Positions 25,734 to 37,100 of a stretch of 64,000 bases of DNA are shown piece by piece. Numbering within the stretch: position 1 is the stretch's first letter; each line of letters opens with the position of its first letter. Source of the stretch: Mesorhizobium opportunistum WSM2075 (GTDB taxonomy: Bacteria > Pseudomonadota > Alphaproteobacteria > Rhizobiales > Rhizobiaceae); contig NC_015675.1 in NCBI RefSeq assembly GCF_000176035.2, positions 6,638,001-6,702,000 on the forward strand. Reading direction: 5' to 3'. The translations under genes were made by a program, and so were the position numbers. The notes under the pieces are model-generated. The model searched no databases and was not told where the DNA came from. It saw only the letters and a program-made list of their open reading frames with translations.

Positions 25734-25829
25734 CCAGAAAAATTCGGGTGGGCAATATGTGGGAGGTCCGTCAAACGGTCCGTCAGAGCTGATCTCTGCG
25801 TACCGATTGTCGCTGATTGTCCATGATAG

Positions 25830-26395
25830 GATTTATTTTTTGTTATCAGAACGTCGCAGATCGGCGTGTTTTCGGCGGCGTTTGAGTGGGCCTGAATCAT
25901 CCCCATGGAATCGAACCAGCCCTCATCGCGAGCGCCCCACGAGCCGCCGCCAGGATCACGCACGTTCAGCCACGGAAACTGTTGCTTTAAAGCGCCGGGC
26001 TCGAGGAACACGGTGTGGGCACCGAAGCTGCGCTGCAAGTCGACCCGTTCGCGCGCCGCTTGCACGCCTTCTGGCGAGCAGCAGTAAAGATATCCGTGTT
26101 CCTTGAAGCCGAGATCGGGCGCCGGCACAGGCGTAGAATGGCACCATTCGCTCCTGGAACCTCCGGATAATCTCGATGCCGAACTGGCTGACTTCACGTT
26201 GATCGGATTGGAATATTGCTGGCGGATCGCACTGGTGGAAAGCGCCGTCGAAGAGGATTCATAGCTGCTGTCCCGTTCGACGAGGAGGATCGAGGCGTCC
26301 TTGCCCAGTGCCTGGCTCAGCCAATACGCCGTCGACGAGCCGACTACCGCGTCACCAACGATCACGATATCATAGGCATTGCGCGAAAGGAGCTG
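25830..26395 (-). pseudogene. FAD-dependent (DAO-type) oxidoreductase fragment
   Basis: The frame reads YDIVIVGDAVVGSSTAYWLS, an FAD-binding beta-alpha-beta unit whose GxGxxG is degraded to GDAVVG, then ILLVERDSSYESSSTALSTS, AIRQQYSNP and, after a frame slip, SWGARDEGWFDSMGMIQAH. Only the N-terminal half remains. Related proteins oxidise amino acids or opines. Inactive. Confidence 0.7.
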
Positions 26396-27194
26396 TGTAA
26401 GGAGGGATTGCCATCACTGCTCTCCGTTTTCGAGGTTGAAGACGGCAATCAGACCGTCCGGGCTCGCGCCAGCAGGCCGACATCAGGATCCATCCGAAGA
26501 AGGCGCTCGAAGGCGCGTGACGCTCTGTCGGTGGCCATGCGTGTCCAGCGTTCGACTTCCTAGCAGCAGTCTGGCCGTCTACTTATCTGGGGTGGCGGTG
26601 GATCACCCTGCCCTGGATCAGTTCGCGACCCGCCTTGCCCGTCTACCGTTCGACGCTTAAGCAGGGACGGTACTTTCTTCCACAGATAGCCAGTGACATG
26701 ACAGTGGCTCAGGAAGAGAAATTCAAGGCCGCTCAGCTCCCGTCATTCGCTTCGAGTATGGAGAGCAGGTCGTGCGTCACGCCAATGGCACGATTTACGG
26801 GGTTGCCGCCCAAGAACCGTATCCGTCCTGTGGCGGAAGCTTTGGAACAAGGGAAGTTGGGATCAACACCGAGCGAATGTCTTCAAAGCAACTCCGTTGG
26901 TGGTTCGAAGCAGGCGGTGTCGGGCGCGAGGGTGTCCGCCATGCGTCGAGGTGATCTTCAAATGAACCCTCTGCACCGGTCGAGGCGCCCTTCGGGAGTT
27001 CCAGGCGGCATTTCTGTTCAATAGCTGAGCTAAGTCTGCGGGCGTTGGAAGCTGTTAAACCTAGATCACCGGAGGCATGCTCCGCGCCATCCTGCTTGAT
27101 CGCGCCATGATCACGCAGAGGGACTTCCCATTCTATGCTTCGATCGGGAGGAGGATTGAACCTGAATGGATATCCGGCCGACCTTCGCGCTAGT
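26396..27194. other. Gap with decayed sequence
   Basis: About 800 bp of short overlapping frames. No intact gene or clear IS end recognised. Confidence 0.45.
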
Positions 27195-27440
27195 CTAATC
27201 GCCGCGTAGAATCTTCGCCTCGAGCGCGGCCGCAACGAATGCCCGCCTTGCAGTTGGCGGATGAGCCTCACCACGCAACACGTGCAGACAGGCATCCATC
27301 GCTGCATTCCGCTTCTTGGTCTGAGAACGAAGATCCCGCATCAAAATAGTTGCCGCGTCATTCACCTCAAGCACGATGCGTTCAGAGCTGTTACGGTTGA
27401 CCTGAACGACGACTGGTCTCTCAAACCTGCTTAAGCCCAT
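27195..27440 (-). CDS. DUF982 small protein
   Basis: An 81-aa protein from ATG 27440 (GGAGGGG 9 nt upstream). It has the DUF982 layout: FERPVVVQV near the start, EVNDAATILMRDL in the middle, CLHVLRGEAHPPTARRAFVA and AALEAKIL at the end. The family is almost confined to rhizobia and relatives, and its function is unknown. It stands alone between decayed regions; a second DUF982 gene is at 48467. Confidence 0.75.
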   Translation of the reverse strand: MGLSRFERPVVVQVNRNSSERIVLEVNDAATILMRDLRSQTKKRNAAMDACLHVLRGEAHPPTARRAFVAAALEAKILRGD

Positions 27441-28677
27441 CGCCACGCTCCCCTCCACCCGGCGACGACAGGCCGCACTGTTTTCCTCAACCGAAATCCG
27501 CCTGAATCACCGCAGCTAATTTTCGGTCCCAGGCGACCCGCTGCCTGGCCGTAAAGTCTCGAGAATGGTCGGTTCACGCTGAATAAAGTAGAGTGGGATA
27601 AGCAAGCCGAATGCAGCGACACTAGAAACAGGTATATGGTCATATAGCCCCCCGGCCATTTTCATAAACCATACAGCCATGCAAGTTCGCTAAAAGCAAG
27701 CGACCCCGGCGCGCGCACCTGCGTATACACGGCAATGTCATGTCGCCTCGTTCACAGCCGGGCGCGGCATGCTAGCCAGTGCCTACAGCACTCGTGATCT
27801 CGGACCGTGCCCATGCGTCGCGGACGCCCGATAACCACGGAAGTGCGGTGCGGCGACATTGAGGCCGAGCCTGCACAACATTCTCGCGGCAGCGCGAATG
27901 TAGATTGGCCGGGTGAATTCGCCAAAGTACCTCATGCTCCGTCATCAGCGGAAACTGAGCTCGAACAAAGGCAAGTCCGAACGGCCGCCCATCCTGCAGG
28001 ATGTGGTGACGGCCAGTCGCCACAACATGATCATCGATGAGTTGGGATTCGGCGCTATCCGCGCGACATTGGACCAGACGGCCCCGGGCTGACATCACTC
28101 GATCCGCAAACGTGTCCCCGCACAGAATAAATCCGCCAGCCGCCACTAGGGCATTTCTATCGGACACGCTGAGTGTTGCTGACGTCCCGCCGACGCAACT
28201 TTCCGAGCAATCGTAGATCCGAGCGATCGGCGACGACAACATAAATCCTCCGCCCCCCAACGCGGCCGACCGGACGCGCTGCGGCATTGGGGAGTGGTTA
28301 CATCTAGCGGCATCCCCGAGCGCGAGGTGTCGTTCTCAGTGAACAGTTACGATTTGAAAGCGCGCCGGCTCTAAATGCCGGAGTTCGTGCGATTATCACG
28401 AAGCTCAAGGGAATCGGCGCGCTAGGACGACAGGTAACGGGAAAGAGCTGGGACTTCAGAATGTCGGTTTCGTACAAAGCTGAGTTTGGTACGTTTCCCA
28501 CTCTGACATACTTCTCGCGTCTTTTGTAATCACGCGGCGGGGGCTCGCCGTGCATCGATTCGCATTCCGCTGTCATTGTCGTACCAAGGCGCGTAGTGTC
28601 ACAAGATCGTCTGCACGTTTTTACGGGCGCGGACGGCAAGGAGATTGGAATGCTCTTGCCCCAAGTGGGATTGAGCC
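27441..28677. other. Long gap without supportable gene
   Basis: About 1.2 kb. Overlapping frames on both strands (for example 27772-28287 minus) lack recognisable motifs and plausible start signals. The promoter of the Crp/Fnr gene presumably lies in its last 150 bp. Confidence 0.45.
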
Positions 28678-29400
28678 ATGACCAATCCAGTGAATGCTTC
28701 CTACAAAAACGAATTGCTGCGACGGCTTAACGCGGACGACCTCGCGCGTTTGGAGCCGCATTTTGAGCGATGTGCCCTTGATCTGAGAATGCCGTTGGAG
28801 ACTGCCGGTTCAAGGATAGAGGCGATTTACTTCCTCGAGGAAGGCATCGGCTCTGTTGTCGCGATGACTTCGGACGGCAAGGATGCCGAAGTTGGCCTCA
28901 TTGGCTTAGAGGGAATGACTAGTTCCGCGCTGGTGATGGGTGCCGACTATGCCGCGCACGATTGTTACGTGCAATTCGCAGGCAATGCAGTGCGAATCGG
29001 AGTTGAGCCATTCAAGACGATTCTGGTGGACAGCCCGACGTTGCGTCTCTTCCTCTTGCGCTATGTCCACTATCTTCACATTCAGGCGAGCTATACGGCC
29101 CTTATGAACGCACGGGCGAGTCTTGAAGAGCGCCTGGCGCGGTGGCTGCTGATGTGTGACGACCGAATTCACGACAAACGCATTACGATCACACACGAGT
29201 TCTTGTCTGTTATGCTCGGCGTAAGGCGGCCGGGGGTCACCGTTGGGCTCCAAGTGCTCGAGGGCCGTGGCCTCATCCGTTCGCGACGAGGTGAAATCGT
29301 CATTCGAGACCGCCATGGCCTCGTTGCCCAAGCAGCTGGCACATATGGGCAACCGGAAGGCGAATATGTTCGGCTGATTGGGGAAATCGCCCGACGGTGA
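28678..29400 (+). CDS. Crp/Fnr-family transcriptional regulator
   Basis: The 240-aa protein has an N-terminal cyclic-nucleotide-binding-type beta barrel (residues about 20-130; IEAIYFLEEGIGSVVAMTSD then GLIGLEGMT) and a C-terminal Crp-type helix-turn-helix (residues about 155-225; ITITHEFLSVMLGVRRPGVT). The four cysteines of oxygen-sensing FNR are absent and the cAMP-binding RxS motif is not evident, so the signal is unknown. It resembles the many rhizobial Crp-like regulators of uncertain ligand. Intact, standing alone. Confidence 0.85.
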   Translation: MTNPVNASYKNELLRRLNADDLARLEPHFERCALDLRMPLETAGSRIEAIYFLEEGIGSVVAMTSDGKDAEVGLIGLEGMTSSALVMGADYAAHDCYVQFAGNAVRIGVEPFKTILVDSPTLRLFLLRYVHYLHIQASYTALMNARASLEERLARWLLMCDDRIHDKRITITHEFLSVMLGVRRPGVTVGLQVLEGRGLIRSRRGEIVIRDRHGLVAQAAGTYGQPEGEYVRLIGEIARR

Positions 29401-29654
29401 CCATGGGGTCTGTCGGGGTCCGCAAGCTCGGTCCTCGCTAGCAGCTAAGCAGAATCTTGCTTCGAGTGCGGTCAGATGGTGTAAGGGATTCCTGGCTTGG
29501 ACGAGCGTGCGACGGTTTTGCTTTCCCAAGAATGGCTTGCCATAAAGGAGAGCAGCCCTCCATCATGCACGGATTCCCAGTTCCGTTTTTTGCAAGCGCA
29601 GGTTGCGATTGGCAGCACGAATCGGGACGCCGACCACTAGGAGAAGGAGAAACC

Positions 29655-30098
29655 ATGCCTTCGTATCTACTCGACGGGCCAACTCATTGGACGCAGAGAC
29701 GGTCGCCCGTTTCATTCACGCGCTACTCGATGAACTCTCTGGCGGGAAAGCGCCCACGCCCGACTTCGTCGGCGACAGTGCTTGCCAACGCTGGCGCGGT
29801 CGCTGTAATCGCAAGTGAAGGTGGCGAGCCGGCCGGCATAATCGTACTGAATGAGTGCACAGCGATCTATGCAGGAGGCAAGTTCGGCCAGATCTCGGAG
29901 CTGTATGTTCGACCCGAGATGCGCTCCAAAGGGATTGCCCCTTGTCTGCTCGAGGTCGCCTTGCAGGAAGGCCGCGCTCGTGGTTGGAAGCGACTTGAGG
30001 TTGGAGCACCCGCGCAACCAAAATGTAAACGCACGCTCGATTTCTACTTACGGGACGGGTTCGAGGAAGTCGGCCCTCGGCTCCGCCGGACTATTTAG
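29655..30098 (+). pseudogene. GNAT acetyltransferase, frameshifted
   Basis: ATG 29655 (AAGGAGAAACC upstream) opens the gene, but the N-terminal part reads in one frame (SLDAETVARFIHALLDELSG) and the acetyl-CoA-binding part in another (GKFGQISELYVRPEMRSKGI, then LLEVALQEGRARGWKRLEV and KRTLDFYLRDGFEEVG). The R-x-K-G-I motif stands for the GNAT RxxGxG/A loop. At least two indels inactivate it. Confidence 0.7.
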
Positions 30099-30877
30099 AA
30101 AATCTGTCCCAACCTACGCCAAACTACACAGGTGTAATGCAGGGTCACTTCGCCAGAAACGGTCGCGTGGGCGAGTTCGAAGCCGGCATGTGGCAGATCA
30201 AGTTCGGCTGCGCATCTTCACCCTTGGACGAGGCGCGCTGCCTCGCGTACCGATATCACTCGCGAGCCACTCCCAGAACTGTTCCTGGCGCCCCTGATTG
30301 GTTGGAGTTGAGAAAGGTCAGCCACCGTCTGGTCTGGCCGACGGAGCCGATCCTACCGGGGCGGCTCTAGTGTGAATCGACCGCGCCATGTCCATTCTGA
30401 GGGCGTCGGGTGCCGCGGCAGATTGAGCGCACCTGATGAGCTTGGCAGCGACAAACCGCTTGCCGACTACCAGCACTGCGAGTGGGTTTGTTCCCGAATG
30501 GACTTCCTCGCGAAGCGCACCTGTGCGCAGGTGCGGTGATGCGGCGACAGCCGTGGTGGGCTGGCCGACCAATTGTAAGTTAAGCGGCAGCAACCCCTGC
30601 GTCCTGGTTTTGAGCAAACCACAAGCGAGATACCCCTTCAATCCGAATGCCTCCTCGCCCAAGCAGTTCGCAAGTCTCGCTGCCTGATCAGCCCCCGCGC
30701 AGCATGCAGGCGTTGCAACGGATTCTTCAAAGAAATTCACAGGCTCTTAGCCCTCCAAAGCCGCTGGGGATGGTAGGCGAACATAAATTGTCAAAACTTG
30801 TCGCACTGCTGAGAATGCCAAATGACGAAGTCAGCAGGAGTGTTCAACTGTTTCAATCGGCGGATGGGCAGATCACA
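30099..30877. other. Gap with decayed sequence
   Basis: Nearly 800 bp with short frames on both strands and no motif I can name. The flanking genes are themselves fragments. Confidence 0.45.
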
Positions 30878-31180
30878 ATGGGCACGAACAATCCGCCGCT
30901 TTCGCCCGAGGACGTCGAACGCTTCGGGCCTAATCCCCTTACCCGCTTCCGCACCAATCTGGCGTCGGTTGAAGAGCGCATCACGCTTGCTTGCGCACGG
31001 GCCGGGCGCGACCGAGCCTCCGTGCGTTTGCTGCCAGTCACCAAGACGGTGCCGGCCCAGATCCTGCGATATGCCTTCGAGGTCGGCATCAGCACCTTCG
31101 GCGAAAACAAAATCCAGGAGGCAATGTCAAAGTGCGAGGCGCTTCACGATCTCGCCATCGACTGGAGCATCGTATGTACC
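30878..31180 (+). pseudogene. YggS-type PLP-binding protein fragment
   Basis: From ATG 30878 the frame reads [40 protein letters not shown] (with the PLP-lysine K in VTK), [15 protein letters not shown] and IDWSIV, the first 40 percent of the YggS/alanine-racemase-N barrel. Beyond IDWSIV, where GHLQxNK should follow, the sequence is unrelated. Family members handle pyridoxal phosphate homeostasis; this copy is truncated. Confidence 0.75.
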
Positions 31181-31422
31181 GAGGCGGTTGTCGCGGCTGT
31201 CGAGATCGGCGGCCGCCAGTTGGCCGTCGCCTGCTTCTGCACCGGCTCGGCTGATGTTGCGGCGCCTATTCAGGCGCGCTTGTTTCCCTTGAGGAATCTC
31301 CGGCCGGCTGCTGCCAGCTTCGCTCACGTGCCGTGGTCCCTTGCCTGAGAGCTTGATGAACTTTTGCTCGTTCGCCTGCCCTATTTCGTCTTGACTATCT
31401 CCGGCTTACCCCTTAATCCTCC

Positions 31423-31459
31423 CGTTGTTAGCACTCACTCGTGATGAGTGCTAACAACG
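31423..31459 (+). promoter_or_regulatory. CIRCE operator of groESL
   Basis: A perfect TTAGCACTC-N9-GAGTGCTAA (31428-31454), extended on both sides by CGTTG/CAACG. HrcA binds this element and represses groESL until heat or misfolded protein titrates GroEL. It ends 81 bp before groES. Confidence 0.95.
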
Positions 31460-31539
31460 AGTCCGGCAAAGCCGGGCTTTGCAGTTTGTCCGGCGTGGGC
31501 CGGACGGTGTTTCTCACCGCTCTCACCGAGGAAGAAAAA

Positions 31540-31836
31540 ATGGCAAAGTCGAAGTTCCGCCCGCTTCATGACCGCGTGGTCGTTCGCCGGGTCGAATCCG
31601 AATCCAAAACCGCGGGCGGGATCATCATCCCGGACACGGCAAAGGAAAAGCCGCAGGAAGGCGAGATCATTGCCGTCGGTTCCGGCGCCCGCGACGAAGC
31701 CGGCAAGCTGGTCCCGCTGGACGTCAAGGCTGGCGACCGCATCCTGTTCGGCAAGTGGTCGGGCACCGAAGTCAAGCTCAATGGCGAAGACCTTCTGATC
31801 ATGAAGGAATCCGACGTGATGGGCATCATCGGCTGA
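31540..31836 (+). CDS. groES: Co-chaperonin GroES
   Basis: The 98-aa protein starts at ATG 31540 (GAGGAAGA 5-10 nt upstream) and is full length. It shows [12 protein letters not shown], the mobile loop [35 protein letters not shown] and ends ESDVMGIIG. It caps GroEL rings in the cytoplasm. First gene of a two-gene operon 62 bp ahead of groEL and under CIRCE control. Rhizobia carry several groESL copies; symbiosis-island copies can support nitrogenase or NodD folding (general knowledge). Confidence 0.97.
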   Translation: MAKSKFRPLHDRVVVRRVESESKTAGGIIIPDTAKEKPQEGEIIAVGSGARDEAGKLVPLDVKAGDRILFGKWSGTEVKLNGEDLLIMKESDVMGIIG

Positions 31837-31874
31837 CACGCCGTCGCCTTTCATCACATCCAATCTGAATTTAG

Positions 31875-33566
<1,692 letters not shown>

Positions 33567-33589
33567 TCCACGCTACCTGCGCAATACGG

Positions 33590-33619
33590 AAAGGGCGGCA
33601 GCGATGCCGCCCTTTTTTT
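33590..33619 (+). terminator. Rho-independent terminator of groESL
   Basis: AAAGGGCGGCA and TGCCGCCCTTT form an 11-bp stem with a GCGA loop, followed by a run of T. It lies 24 bp after the groEL stop. Confidence 0.92.
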
Positions 33620-33752
33620 GCACAACTTCGCGGAACCACAGCTACATCGTCGTACTGGCCGCTTTATACCGCCTATTACCTCATGTCCATTTCCAGCACC
33701 CATCTCGTCCTTTGACGCTCTTCTTGATGCAGTCAGCAACAGCTGGTACCGG

Positions 33753-33985
33753 TCACAACTCTTTCGCGTGCTCCTTTACTGCAAATTCAAGTGATTGGGG
33801 CAGAGGGACCCCCGCTGAGAATAGGAAGCCCTGAGCGGTTCTGCAGCCAAGCTTGTGCAGAATTTGTCGGCTGCCTCTGTCTCCACGCCCTCGGCCATGA
33901 CCTCGATCCCAAGCACAAGCAGCCGGTCGTCTCGAGACCTTGCCAGACCGCGAACGAAGCCTGCTCGCCGCATCACTGCTGTGAA
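33753..33985 (-). pseudogene. EAL-domain phosphodiesterase C-terminal remnant
   Basis: In two frames it reads LGIEVMAEGVETEA (a conserved EAL motif, EGVE) and LGCRTAQGFLFSAGVPLPQS, the last strands of a cyclic-di-GMP phosphodiesterase. The catalytic core is missing, and a frameshift separates the two parts. Confidence 0.7.
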
Positions 33986-34160
33986 GGGCGGGCCATTGGA
34001 CGGTCAGCGAATCCTCCTGTGTCATCTAGGACCGGATCGACTCGGCCAGAGGCTTCTGACGACTTTATGCATGCGATTCCCACTTTTGTTAGCATTCGGC
34101 GCGAACCCGCCCCCTGCACCAAACCTGCGAAAGGACCTGATTCTCGCCTAAAGCTTGTTG

Positions 34161-37100
34161 TCATCGACTTGAGCGTTCTCTGCTTCTCATGGAAGATGCT
34201 AAATCCGCTCGTGCGTTATTGCCGGCCAGCAAAGGCTGCGGCTCGGCGGTGAGGGTGTCGGGAGGCGGCAGTTCACCTTGAGTCATTGGTGCCGCCGGCG
34301 CCTGGATGGTTTCCACGACGCCGCCCCCGCAATCATAGCGGTTGGGACGATCATCGTGCATGCGCTGCGCTGTTGGGGGCATGCTGATGGCGGTGCCGGA
34401 AGCACCGGAGACATGTGACATCTCGGTAGCGGGCGTCAGGGCGGCTTCTCTCTCCCTGCTGCACAGAAAATCGTGGAGCGCCTCCACGCAAATGCCGGCG
34501 TTCTTCTTGTCTTTTCTAAAGGTCGGGACCACCTTGATATCGGCCTGTTGGTAGTCTGGCCCGCGCTTTTCTAACATGTTTTCGAGCTGCTGCTTTATGT
34601 CGGGGCCTTGCAGCAGCGGCCGGCCGGTGTCGCCCGTGGAGCGCTGCTGCAGGTGGAGGCGCCTGCCTATCTCATCCAGATCGGTGTTGAGCCAGATTGA
34701 CACCGCCTTCTCGCGGATCAGGTCTCGATTGGGCTGCTTGACAAAGCCGCCGCCGCCGGTTGCGATGACCATGGGGCCTTTCTTCAGCTGCTCGGCGAGC
34801 TCTCTAGTCTCCAGCTCCCTGAAGTAAGGCTCGCCACTGCGCTCGAATATATCCTTAATATCGCCGTGCCCTTTGATGATAAGCTTATCGATGTCGACAA
34901 ACTCCACCCCCAGCTCCCTGGCAAGGCGGGGGCCGATGCTCGACTTGCCGCTCGCCGGCATGCCGACGAGCACGACCGGCCTCGTACCGAGGGCCGCGAG
35001 GATCTTGCCGGCATGCGGCGAGAGAATGACCGCACTCTGTTGTCTTGCGACGATGGGCGACCTGGAGGTCCCTGCCGCCCTCGACCTGCTTTCTCCTGAC
35101 GAGCCCCAGTGTAATATGTCCCAGGCACCACGGGGAATGGGGACCAGCTCGCATTCGCTCTGCGCGCGCTGCGCGAGCTCGGCCCGGTAACTGGCCGGCG
35201 TATGGAACTCGACCTCGAAGCGATAGTTCTGTGCGGTTGTGAACGCCGTGTGAACGCCGCGTAACCCCTGCGTGTCCATCCTGATGAACCAGTTGGTGGT
35301 CTCGACCTCGTTGCAGTCACGCTCCTCGAAGGCCAGTGCCGCCTTCCTGAAGGCGCGCGTAAAAGCCTCGTCCGGGATCTCAAAGACATGGCGCACTGCA
35401 CTGGTGACCAGTTGGGCCTCCGGCGCCGCGCTCACGCCCTGGCCGGTCAACTCGTTGGCTGTCCAGATCTGCCCACGCGACCGTTGATCAAGATGCGGCA
35501 CCTTCACCTCGATGCCGTCCTGCCGCAAAAGCTCGGCAACCGCATGCACAGTTTCGGTAATCGCGCTTTCTTGCGCTTCGGCGAGGGCGGCTTCGAGCCT
35601 GGCGCGCTCCAGGGCCTGTTCGCTGTTCAGCGCTATCCTGCTGGCGGGGTCGTCGTAGGCCGGAATTGCTAAGGCGCTGGGCAGTATTCGGTTTTCGACG
35701 GCGAGTCTGATCGAGGCCTCCATGACCGAGGCCGCCAGCGTGGGGTTGTCCTTCAGATCCGCCAGGCTGCCATCGACGTCGAACCGGCCCTGGTGGAGCT
35801 TTGCCGCCTGCGACTTGACATAGGGCGCCGACTTGAAGCCCGGCCTCTGCTCTATGAGCCGCTGCAATTCGGTGGTTTTTTGCATGAACACTCGCGCACC
35901 GGTTTCGGACTTGTAGGCGTCCGTGCCGACCTTGATGCCGACGCTCAACAGATTGATCGCGCTTTCATGCAGATCGACCGGGTTGTAGCCGTCGGGCCGC
36001 GGATCAATGCGCGCCTGATAGCGGTTGAGCAGGAAGTCGATGCGTTTCCTGGCATCAGCGGTTGCCGGATAGGATTCGCTGAGTTTCGGGAAGAGCGCGG
36101 CGGCCTCGGCGCTGACGGCAGGCTTCGCGCCGGTTGAGGCCACGGATCGCGCAAACTTCTGCTTGACGTCCGAATGCTCATGAGCCGGCTCGCTATTGAG
36201 CTGCAGGTTCCAGTCCTGGAGCTCGGCCACTAGCAACGCGGCCAGTTCGCAGGCCACCGGATGCCGGGCGGCCTTGCTGTCTTCCCCCGCCCTGGCGATC
36301 AGCTCATGGAGGGTCTGGCCATTCGGCCGATCTTCCTGCAACAATGCACGGATGTCGGCCTTGAGCTCTTGATGAATGCCCTCGTAGGTGCCGAAGATGG
36401 CACGCTCAGCAAACCAGCGTTGCGCCTCCAGCGGCTGCGCCAGCACGTTGCGCTGCAGGCAGCTGTAGGTCTCCAGCACCAGCCCGGTGGCCGACAGGAT
36501 CTGCTTGGACCGGCTGAACTGGTAGCCGCCTTTCTCAATGGCCGGCGTGTGCGACTTCGGCGGCTTCATCGAGGCGATGCCGCGCGCCTGCAGCTGCGCG
36601 TCGAACTGGCGCACATGCTCGTAAAGGCGAGGCTGGTCGCCGATGATGATGACGGCGTCGCCATCAAAATCGCCGTCGAGCATTTTTTGTTGGGCGGTCG
36701 GAACCGCAACCAAAGAGCCGGGCGCGAACACCTCCGTCGCCTGCAGGATGCCGACGCACTCGAGCGCGGTGTCGGTCTTGACCCGGTCCTTTTCCTCCAG
36801 CCAGCGCGAATGGCACTTTACGTCCTCGGCAGACATCACAATCCCGCGGTCGGCGAAGTCCGCCGGCCACATTTCGTCGGGCACAACGATCAAGACGCCT
36901 TTGGCAAAGAAGGTCGGATCGTCGGCGGCAAGCCTAGCCCCCGACCTGTGCGCGACGTTGAAGCTGTATTGGAAGGCCACGCACCGATCCAGGAACGCCG
37001 CGGTGCGGTCGCCATCGCGCGCCGACCTGACCCGCTCGGCGGCGAACGGGCGCAGGTTGGGCTTGTCATAGGGGGAGCGTCCGACAAGTACGCCAGCGTC

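Noticed and set aside
27772..28287. 171-aa minus-strand frame
   Set aside because: No motif, no ribosome-binding site and a composition like other random frames; left as gap.
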